Shown here one piece after another: positions 1 to 4,837 of a DNA stretch of 6,484 nucleotides. Position 1 is the stretch's first letter; each line of letters starts with the position of its first letter. Source of the DNA: DASSFG01 sp035547915 (GTDB taxonomy: Bacteria > Planctomycetota > Planctomycetia > Pirellulales > JAICIG01); the NCBI GenBank assembly GCA_035547915.1, contig DASZTS010000056.1:1-6484 (forward strand). The letters are read 5' to 3'. Under the pieces are notes generated by a model. That model searched no databases and was not told the origin of the DNA. It saw nothing but the letters and a program-made list of their open reading frames with translations. Position numbers and translations under genes: made by a program.

Positions 1-1285
1 GTTGCTGTCCGCCACTCTGTTGCTGTCCGCCACTCTGTTGCTGTCCGCCACTCTGTTGCTGTCCGCCACTCTGTTGTTGCCCGCCACTCTGTTGTTGCCC
101 GCCGCTCTGTTGTTGCCCGCCGCTCTGTTGTTGTCCGCCGCTCTGTTGTTGCCCGCCGTTCTGTTGCTGCCCGCCGTTCTGTTGCTGTCCGCCGCTCTGT
201 TGCTGCCCGCCGCCCTGTTGTTGCCCACCACTCTGTTGCTGCCCACCACTCTGTTGTCCACCACTCTGTTGCCCGTTGCCCTGTTGCTGTGATTCTGGCG
301 TTTGGCTACCGGCCTTCGGAGCCGTGCCTTGTGCTGCGCCGTTGGGCGTTTGTTGGACCGCGCTGTCACGCATGAAGGCATGACGCGACGCGGCGCGCAG
401 CGGGGAGCCGATTGCATTGGCGATTAGGTTTTCGACCGGATACTCGGGGTTCGGACGAGGCACGAGCATCGTCATCAGCACCAGCAACACGATCAAGGCA
501 GCTCCGACGCCGAGCCAAGTACCCGTCATGGTCAGCGGCATTTCAAGCTTCCGCTGCCGCAAGTACCGTCGCAGCCCCAGAAAGCTCGTCGTCAGGAGCA
601 AGCCCATGCCGCTGCCCACGTAGAAGATCAAGAGCCAGAATGCCTGCCGGCGCCGCTCGATATCGCTAGCGGGGATGAACGCCTGGCCGATGCCAAACAG
701 GGGAAGTGCCGCCAACGAAAAATAGACAACCCATACGCCGGGCGCATGAGGACGCTTGTTGCGTTCCTCGGAGCTTTCGAAGAATCGCTGCCACCAGGCG
801 GGGCGGCGCGCTTCTTCGTCGCCGTCCGGTTTATCGACGGCCGGCGGAGATTGGGTGGTGTCGGTGCCGTTCCCCTCTTCCAACCCGGCCACCTGCAACA
901 GACCCTCGCCCGAGGCGTCCTGCTCGTCGTCGATGAGCGTGCAGTCCCAGGTGAGCTTGTGCGCGCACCACCAGACCAGGGCCATCAATCCCCAGGCGAT
1001 CCAGGGCGAGTCGACGAAGCGCACGACGGCCAGCGCCACCGCGCCGACCAGGGCCAGCCCATACATGCTCGCCCGCTCGGCCCCCTCTTCCATCGAGATG
1101 CGGGCGATACCGACCGTGGCGATGACGAACCAGAACAGGATCCAATGCAGCCTGGCGGAAAACTGCCCGCGATACCCCACCTCGACGAGAAAGAAGCACA
1201 GACTGCCCACCAGCGCCATGATCAACAGGGGGCTGAGGGCGATGACCACGTAATCGACCGAGGTCATCTGCGGGCGTCTCTTCAT
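1..1285 (-). CDS. Polytopic membrane protein with Gln/Gly/Ser-rich repeat tail (3' end outside window)
   Basis: The frame stays open from the ATG at 1285 to the left edge, giving 428 codons with no stop, so the protein is incomplete at its C-terminus. Hydrophobic segments lie at about residues 11-36, 45-62, 73-90 and 93-108, then 183-204, 215-236 and 256-275, so I expect about seven membrane helices. Between helices four and five is a charged, probably cytoplasmic loop (about 110-182) that begins with an acidic motif at residues 112-130 (W113, C115, D119, D120, E121, E127). After the last helix comes a short soluble segment, then from residue 333 a repeat of Q-S-G-G-Q-Q units. An in-frame TGA at 1295-1297 limits upstream starts, and AGGGAG at 1298-1303 lies 12 bases before the ATG. 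The start is 26 bases after the lipoprotein gene, so co-transcription is likely. I recall similar planctomycete membrane proteins of unknown function near transglutaminase/DUF4129 genes, but I cannot confirm this. Function unknown. Confidence 0.85.
   Translation of the reverse strand, partial: MKRRPQMTSVDYVVIALSPLLIMALVGSLCFFLVEVGYRGQFSARLHWILFWFVIATVGIARISMEEGAERASMYGLALVGAVALAVVRFVDSPWIAWGLMALVWWCAHKLTWDCTLIDDEQDASGEGLLQVAGLEEGNGTDTTQSPPAVDKPDGDEEARRPAWWQRFFESSEERNKRPHAPGVWVVYFSLAALPLFGIGQAFIPASDIERRRQAFWLLIFYVGSGMGLLLTTSFLGLRRYLRQRKLEMPLTMTGTWLGVGAALIVLLVLMTMLVPRPNPEYPVENLIANAIGSPLRAASRHAFMRDSAVQQTPNGAAQGTAPKAGSQTPESQQQGNGQQSGGQQSGGQQQSGGQQQGGGQQQSGGQQQNGGQQQNGGQQQSGGQQQSGGQQQSGGQQQSGGQQQSGGQQQSGGQQQSGGQQQSGGQQ
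2..289 (-). repeat. In-frame 18-bp tandem repeat coding Q-S-G-G-Q-Q
   Basis: There are fourteen consecutive 18-bp units (2-253), then two shortened 15-bp units (254-268, 269-283) and a residual QQ pair (284-289). Read on the minus strand the unit is CAGAGTGGCGGACAGCAA. The four units at 2-73 are identical. Units further right differ at synonymous positions (CAG/CAA, GGA/GGG, GGC/GGT) and at the third-class residue (Ser, Gly or Asn). All changes keep the reading frame. The array touches the left edge, so its full copy number is unknown. The peptide would be a flexible, polar, low-complexity tail of the membrane protein. Confidence 0.95.
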
Positions 1286-1311
1286 CGCCAAGCGTCACTC
1301 CCTGCGGGTGT

Positions 1312-1530
1312 TTACCGGTCAATGCGGGTGTTTTCCGGTTCGGGAGTGGGCGTCGCCTTGAGGATGTAGTCGGGCAACGTGTAGGTTTGGTCGGCGCCCG
1401 GCACGCGCGTCTCGTCGAACTCGATGCGGCCGAGTTCCGCCCGGCTGGGAGGTTCCGGCTCACAGCCCGGCAATAGGCAACCGCCCAGGAGACACGCAAG
1501 ACCTAACAAGAATTTCGCCGATCGTTTCAT
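1312..1530 (-). CDS. Small lipoprotein, 72 residues
   Basis: The protein begins with basic residues (MKRSAK) and a hydrophobic stretch to about residue 20. A lipobox-like L-P-G-C follows with Cys23 as the likely lipidated residue; L-G-G-C ending at Cys18 is the alternative. The remaining 49 residues are polar and rich in Pro and Glu, with no recognisable domain. An in-frame ATG at 1557 would add nine residues (MCVPSGQRS), but these would push the basic start of the signal peptide inward, so I chose 1530. No good Shine-Dalgarno sequence precedes either start. Position +2 after Cys23 is Glu, so Asp-type inner-membrane retention is not indicated, although sorting rules in planctomycetes are uncertain. 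It lies 91 bases after the acetyltransferase gene and 26 bases before the membrane-protein gene. It may be a partner of that membrane protein. Function unknown. Confidence 0.75.
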   Translation of the reverse strand: MKRSAKFLLGLACLLGGCLLPGCEPEPPSRAELGRIEFDETRVPGADQTYTLPDYILKATPTPEPENTRIDR

Positions 1531-1621
1531 TGATCTCTGACCAGAAGGAACGCACATGAATGAACGCGGGAAGGATAGCGAAGCGCGACGATGCCTTTCG
1601 GCGTCGGCCGTCTGCCATCGC

Positions 1622-2767
1622 TCATTCGTCTATTATGCCGACGGTTTGACGTGGCATCCAGTTCCCGTCGCGAAACCACTTCTTGACGTGCGACTTGAGC
1701 CGCAGCCCCTGCGAAAGCAGGCGGTTGGGGGCAAAGAAGGTATAGCGATAGCTCGTTTCGACCGACGTCTGCCACGGCCGCTTGCACTTGAGCGAAGCCG
1801 GCCCCAGATCGAATCTGTGGTCGCCCCGTGCGAAGCTGTCTTCGAGCATGTGCCGCATGAGCACCGTGCCCGCGCCGTGACGGCTGACCGCCGGATCGTA
1901 GCCCATCCGCAATCCGGCGACGTGCCCCGCGTAGCAATAATTGTAGGCGAAAGCGGCCGGCCGACCGTCGACGTAGAGCAGGTTGAGGTCGAGTCCGCCC
2001 GCGCGGGCCGCCGCCTCGTGCGCGTCGCGCAGGTAGGGCTCGATCGCGGGATGCGAGAGTGTGGTGCCCGTGTTCACGTCGGCCTGCCAGGTGCGGCGGG
2101 CCACATCCAGGCAGGTCTCGAACAGGTCCCAACGCGGATCGGCATCGCCGTAAGCCACGCCCGCCGGACGATGGCGGACGTAAGTAATCTCGCCCTGTTG
2201 TGAGAGCTTCCGCTCGCTGCGCCCCACGTTGCTTCGCCAATGGCCGTCGCGTTCCGCCCAGTAGTCGCTCCACGAACCCTGTAGATCGATGCTCGGTGCG
2301 TGCTCGCAGGGCTCTTCGAGCGGTTGCCAACCGACAAACCGCATGGCCCGCTGGGTGCGCCCGCGGTCGGCCCCATCGCGGTGCACAAACCGCAGCGAGA
2401 CCATGTCCCAATCACGGGGCTGCGAACGCAAGTATTGCAAGGCGGCCGTCAGTGTCGCCGCCCCCTGGCGACCGATCGGTCCATAGAAGACGCCCCAGTG
2501 GTCGAGCGGATAGGTCAACACGCGGGCGGTACCGAGCCGTGTCCGCTCACTGCGCACCACCAGCGGCAGGATGCCGATCGGCTCGTCGTCGGAACGTACC
2601 ACCAGCACGCGCAGCCGCTGATCGGAGCCGAAGTGCCGCAGATACGATTCGAGCCAATCGAGCGAGTGAAAGAAGGTCGCTCCCGGCGTCTGTGCCAAGA
2701 GCGATTTCCAGAGCAGCCGACATCCGGCGAGTTCGCCGGGATCGTTGATTTCGTTGGTGTACAGCAT
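1622..2767 (-). CDS. CelD/BioF2-like GNAT-fold acetyltransferase, 381 residues
   Basis: The layout matches the family with a BioF2-like acetyltransferase domain (Acetyltransf_6, CelD/BcsL-related). The N-terminal half has the family-like F-F-H-S-L-D-W-L-E-S-Y segment (residues 32-42) and then an L-R-V-L-V-V-R strand leading to G-I-L-P-L (52-69). The central part has a basic helix after S-W-S-D-Y-W (165-170). The C-terminal GNAT half carries L-L-Y-V-D-G-R-P-A-A-F (263-273), G-Y-D-P (289-292), G-A-G-T-V-L-M (298-304), and D-L-G followed by K-C-K (320-329). The family is thought to move acyl groups onto small molecules or envelope polymers; the substrate here cannot be read from sequence. There is no signal peptide or membrane helix, so it should be cytoplasmic. 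An in-frame stop at 2816-2818 with no other ATG between makes 2767 the natural start, although no Shine-Dalgarno motif precedes it. It is probably the first gene of the run leading to the lipoprotein. Confidence 0.85.
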   Translation of the reverse strand: MLYTNEINDPGELAGCRLLWKSLLAQTPGATFFHSLDWLESYLRHFGSDQRLRVLVVRSDDEPIGILPLVVRSERTRLGTARVLTYPLDHWGVFYGPIGRQGAATLTAALQYLRSQPRDWDMVSLRFVHRDGADRGRTQRAMRFVGWQPLEEPCEHAPSIDLQGSWSDYWAERDGHWRSNVGRSERKLSQQGEITYVRHRPAGVAYGDADPRWDLFETCLDVARRTWQADVNTGTTLSHPAIEPYLRDAHEAAARAGGLDLNLLYVDGRPAAFAYNYCYAGHVAGLRMGYDPAVSRHGAGTVLMRHMLEDSFARGDHRFDLGPASLKCKRPWQTSVETSYRYTFFAPNRLLSQGLRLKSHVKKWFRDGNWMPRQTVGIIDE

Positions 2768-2803
2768 GCAAGGGAAGTAGACAGGAGAACGTACGCCATG
2801 GGC

Positions 2804-2815
2804 GGCCGATCGGCC
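2804..2815. promoter_or_regulatory. Perfect 12-bp palindrome, possible operator
   Basis: GGCCGATCGGCC is fully self-complementary and ends 36 bases upstream of the acetyltransferase ATG. Its position suits a repressor site or the base of a leader hairpin. In GC-rich DNA such a palindrome can arise by chance, and no second copy was seen in the window. Confidence 0.25.
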
Positions 2816-2860
2816 TCAAGTCCGTACCCTTGCAAGCCCGGTGCCCGTCGCCGCCGGTTA

Positions 2861-2889
2861 CAAAAAGCCTGTCCCTGCGGCCGTTTTTG
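2861..2889. terminator. Possible bidirectional terminator (A-tract, hairpin, T-tract)
   Basis: CAAAAAGCC (2861-2869) can pair with GGC (2879-2881) and TTTTTG (2884-2889), with a CG bulge and a nine-base loop. On either strand this reads as A-tract, short stem, T-tract, the outline of a two-way intrinsic terminator. The GC core is only three pairs, so the strength is doubtful. It would end transcripts from the 97-residue gene before the acetyltransferase gene. Confidence 0.3.
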
Positions 2890-2908
2890 AGGATTGGTCG
2901 GCGGCCGA

Positions 2909-2937
2909 GTCAACGATCGATGTCCGCAAACGTCAAC
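2909..2937 (-). repeat. Two GTTGAC direct repeats 23 bp apart
   Basis: On the minus strand GTTGAC occurs at 2937-2932 and again at 2914-2909, with a start-to-start distance of 23 bases, about two helical turns. They could be half-sites for a DNA-binding protein, or alternative -35 elements (TTGACG and TTGACT) for the acetyltransferase transcript. Chance is a serious alternative. Confidence 0.2.
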
Positions 2938-2942
2938 GGGGT

Positions 2943-2983
2943 GTTGCCGAAAGGCAACGTTCAATTTCCGGCGAAAATCGCCG
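2943..2983 (-). terminator. Two adjacent hairpins after the 97-residue gene, possible 3' end
   Basis: CGGCGA/TCGCCG at 2969-2983 (6-bp stem, three-base loop) and GTTGCC/GGCAAC at 2943-2958 (6-bp stem; TTTC loop on the minus strand, GAAA on the plus strand) lie 18 and 43 bases past the stop codon of the minus-strand gene. Neither is followed by a T-run, so they may protect a 3' end or act in another way rather than terminate alone. The second stem competes with a longer pairing to 2993-3000. Confidence 0.35.
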
Positions 2984-3001
2984 ATAGCTCTGTCGGCAAC
3001 C

Positions 3002-3295
3002 CTAGCGGAGCACGTCGGCTAGTCCAATAACCGTACCGACGGATCCGGACACCAGCGCAAGTAACGTGAAAATTCGGGCGATACTTGCGCGACCGAAGTA
3101 AACGGCGGCCATCTCCGCAATGCACAAGACGCCTGTGACGAGAAGCATCGCTCCGCCAACGTAGCTGGTGCCCACCTCACCAGGAATCACGAGCATGGCG
3201 GCGAACAACCAAGTCTGTGCAACGCATAACCAGCCATGGAAATACCAGCCCAGCAGCAGCCGCTCGACAGGGGCAGGGAAGCGTGGTAGTCCCAT
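3002..3295 (-). CDS. Small three-helix membrane protein, 97 residues
   Basis: The protein has hydrophobic segments at about residues 12-37, 42-67 and 72-95, which suggests three membrane helices joined by short loops. Glu61 lies inside the second helix and Arg70/Arg74 open the third. The frame is open upstream as far as 3499, but that stretch is polar and unlike a membrane-protein N-terminus, so I chose the ATG at 3295. GTG codons 8 and 11 codons upstream remain possible. No Shine-Dalgarno motif precedes the ATG, while a -10-like TACGAT ends six bases before it. It is divergent from the secreted protein gene at 3425 with 129 bases between them. I do not recognise the family and give no function. 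Confidence 0.65.
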   Translation of the reverse strand: MGLPRFPAPVERLLLGWYFHGWLCVAQTWLFAAMLVIPGEVGTSYVGGAMLLVTGVLCIAEMAAVYFGRASIARIFTLLALVSGSVGTVIGLADVLR

Positions 3296-3301
3296 GGTCG
3301 C

Positions 3302-3330
3302 ATCGTACCGCGCCACCGGGGACACTCCAA
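3302..3330 (-). promoter_or_regulatory. Possible promoter for the 97-residue gene
   Basis: On the minus strand TTGGAG (3330-3325) is followed after exactly 17 bases by TACGAT (3307-3302). The -10 matches the consensus at four of six positions and the -35 at three. The -10 ends six bases before the chosen ATG, so transcription would begin at or next to the start codon and the mRNA would be nearly leaderless. Confidence 0.3.
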
Positions 3331-3378
3331 ATCCGCTACACCCGCAGGCCACTCGTGCCCCGGAATGTGCGAATCGAC

Positions 3379-3384
3379 TAGAAT
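3379..3384 (+). promoter_or_regulatory. Possible -10 box of the secreted-protein gene
   Basis: TAGAAT matches the TATAAT consensus at five of six positions and lies 40 bases before the ATG at 3425, giving a leader of about 34 bases that contains the Shine-Dalgarno site. No convincing -35 is found at a normal distance, so this is a weak call. Confidence 0.25.
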
Positions 3385-3411
3385 GTCGGCAGTCTTCCAT
3401 GCCCGACGCGA

Positions 3412-3417
3412 GAAAGG
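3412..3417 (+). promoter_or_regulatory. Shine-Dalgarno site that fixes the start at 3425
   Basis: GAAAGG ends seven bases before the ATG at 3425. It is the best-placed ribosome binding site in the window. It favours this ATG over the in-frame ATG at 3365 and agrees with a signal peptide beginning directly at 3425. Confidence 0.6.
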
Positions 3418-3424
3418 TCGAATC

Positions 3425-3496
3425 ATGCCGACTGTCGTCCGCCACCTTGGTCTGTCGATCGTGCTCCTCGCCGCCCTGAGTCGACCGGCCGAGGCA
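3425..3496 (+). other. Signal peptide with predicted cleavage before His25
   Basis: The 24 codons encode a Sec-type signal: positive charge at Arg6, a hydrophobic core of Leu, Ile, Val and Ala, then R-P-A-E-A, which fits the A-X-A rule. The next codon (3497-3499) is CAC for His, so the mature chain would have a free N-terminal histidine. No lipobox cysteine is present. Confidence 0.75.
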
Positions 3497-4780
3497 CACT
3501 TCCTATTCATTCGCATCACTCCACCGGCCGAGGGTGGGCGTGCGGCCGAGGTTTTTTTCAGCGAACGGGCGACGGCCGGCGATCCGCGTTTCATCGGCAA
3601 GGTCGCCCACACCGTGCTCTGGCGGCAAACGACACCCGGCCGATTCGAGGGTCTGGAGGTTCGGCAGGCGGCAGATCGCCTCCGCGCCCATCTTCCGGCC
3701 AGCGGAAGCCTGGGAGTGGTCGGATTCTGCGAATATGGTGTGCTCGCCCGCCCGGGAGAATCTCCCTTCCTCTTGCGATACTACCCTAAGGCGCTGGCGG
3801 GGCAGCCCGATGAGCTGAACCGGCTCGAGAGACGCAAGGACGGACCGCTGGAAATCATGGCGACGTTCGACGGAGAATCGATCGAGTTGGCCGCCTTGGC
3901 GGACGGCCGGCCGCTGTCCGGGGCCATGCTGCATATCATCGACTCCGAACTGTCCGAAGAGGAGGTCACGGCCGATGCCGATGGCCGCGCACGCTGGAGG
4001 CCTGGGCACTCGGGCACCTGGTCGATCTACGTCAAACGCGTACTGCCGAGCGCCGGCGAACAACGCGGCCAACGTTACGACGAGATTCGCGAGTTCGCCA
4101 CGCTCTCGTTCGCCTGGCCGCTGGTCCGCACCCAGCCCGACCAAGAAGCGGTCGATCTTTTCGAGGGCGCGGTCGCCGCCCGCGCCCAGTGGCGAGATTT
4201 TCCCGGTTTTCGCGCCCGAATCGCGGGTTCCGTCGACGGCCGTTCGTTCTCGGGCGATGTGACGGTGGCCGCCAACGGCGACGTGAAACTCGTCACCGAC
4301 GACGAAGCCACGCGCGAATGGGTCGTAGGCCAACTGGAATCGATCGCCATGCACCGCGCCGCTTCACGCCGGGCCGCGGGCGAGCATCCCCGACTGTGGT
4401 ACGGCGACGACGGCAGCGAGAGTCATCCGCTCGGCAGGCTGCTGATCTTCGACGGCGGCGGCTTCGCTTCGAGTTATCGCGTCAAGGACCGGCAGATCAC
4501 CGTCGTCAATCGGGCAATGGGGGCCCAGAACATGACGATCACCGTGCTCGATAACCAACGCACGGACGACGACCATTTCCTGCCCCGCAGCTACACGGTG
4601 CATTATTGGGATGATGCCAGCGGCCGTTTGCAGCGCAGCGAAGCGATCGACGACCGCTGGACCGCGGCCGATAAATTCGACCTGCCGCTGTCGCACACGG
4701 TGACCGCCTCGTCCGACTCGGGCCAGAGCGTACGGAGCTTCGTGCTCTCGCAGCATGAACTGTTGGAAGCGGGCAAATGA
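3425..4780 (+). CDS. Secreted DUF4198-like/DUF3386 two-domain protein, 451 residues
   Basis: A signal peptide covers residues 1-24: a basic start, a hydrophobic core at 8-18, and A-E-A before the predicted cut. The mature protein would begin with His25 in H-F-L-F-I, as is common in DUF4198-type proteins. Residues 25 to about 232 look like a DUF4198-like beta-rich domain, ending in G-H-S-G-T-W-S-I-Y (194-202). Residues from about 238 to 447 resemble DUF3386: a helix with D-L-F, then D-F-P-G-F (258-262), the S-F-S-G-D-V strand (274-279), L-P-R-S-Y-T-V-H-Y-W-D (386-396), a late K-F-D-L-P (417-421) and a closing L-S-Q-H-E-L-L (441-447). Neither domain has an assigned reaction. DUF4198 proteins are linked by family knowledge to metal-uptake settings. 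It should act outside the cytoplasmic membrane. Its neighbour on the other strand is a small membrane protein. The start is set by the Shine-Dalgarno site and signal peptide. Confidence 0.8.
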   Translation: MPTVVRHLGLSIVLLAALSRPAEAHFLFIRITPPAEGGRAAEVFFSERATAGDPRFIGKVAHTVLWRQTTPGRFEGLEVRQAADRLRAHLPASGSLGVVGFCEYGVLARPGESPFLLRYYPKALAGQPDELNRLERRKDGPLEIMATFDGESIELAALADGRPLSGAMLHIIDSELSEEEVTADADGRARWRPGHSGTWSIYVKRVLPSAGEQRGQRYDEIREFATLSFAWPLVRTQPDQEAVDLFEGAVAARAQWRDFPGFRARIAGSVDGRSFSGDVTVAANGDVKLVTDDEATREWVVGQLESIAMHRAASRRAAGEHPRLWYGDDGSESHPLGRLLIFDGGGFASSYRVKDRQITVVNRAMGAQNMTITVLDNQRTDDDHFLPRSYTVHYWDDASGRLQRSEAIDDRWTAADKFDLPLSHTVTASSDSGQSVRSFVLSQHELLEAGK

Positions 4781-4837
4781 CTCGCCGAAACGACGGAAGG
4801 CCGAGCGATCTCATCCGGCCACACGTGGTCTCGCAAG

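Larger units (their letters stand above)
2768..3001. other. Non-coding, structure-rich spacer between two minus-strand genes
   Basis: No credible gene lies in these 234 bases. They hold, from right to left in the direction of transcription, two compact hairpins close after the 97-residue gene, two GTTGAC direct repeats, an A-tract/T-tract inverted repeat, and a perfect 12-bp palindrome 36 bases before the acetyltransferase start. The expected content is the end of one transcript and the promoter and leader of the next. The best -35-like hexamer on the minus strand is TTGACT (2908-2913), but at 17 bases its -10 would be TCAAAA, which is a poor match. Confidence 0.6.

Noticed and set aside
1..289. 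CRISPR array
   Set aside because: The 18-bp units are directly adjacent with no spacers, stay in one reading frame and vary at synonymous positions, so this is coding repeat DNA.
2..292. Plus-strand open frame of Leu/Ala/Ser repeats
   Set aside because: It is the exact antisense register of the Gln/Gly/Ser repeat of the minus-strand gene, is open only because of the repeat, and has no ribosome binding site.
746..1369. 207-codon plus-strand open frame
   Set aside because: It lies antisense to the polytopic membrane protein and across its start. Its Arg/His/Asp-rich composition with no domain is typical of a GC-rich shadow frame.
831..1499. 222-codon minus-strand open frame
   Set aside because: It overlaps both the lipoprotein and the membrane-protein gene in another frame and is Arg/Gly-rich without recognisable motifs.
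1531..1621. Internal promoter before the lipoprotein gene (TATCCT-like box)
   Set aside because: The hexamer at the right distance upstream (CGAAAG) bears no resemblance to a -35 box, so read-through from the acetyltransferase is simpler.
1556..2203. 215-codon plus-strand open frame
   Set aside because: It is the antisense shadow of the acetyltransferase; low-complexity composition and no start signal.
1527..2411. 294-codon minus-strand open frame
   Set aside because: It lies in a different frame inside the acetyltransferase gene, whose family motifs are clear.
3503..4354. 283-codon minus-strand open frame
   Set aside because: It is antisense to the secreted two-domain protein, which has a Shine-Dalgarno site, signal peptide and domain motifs.
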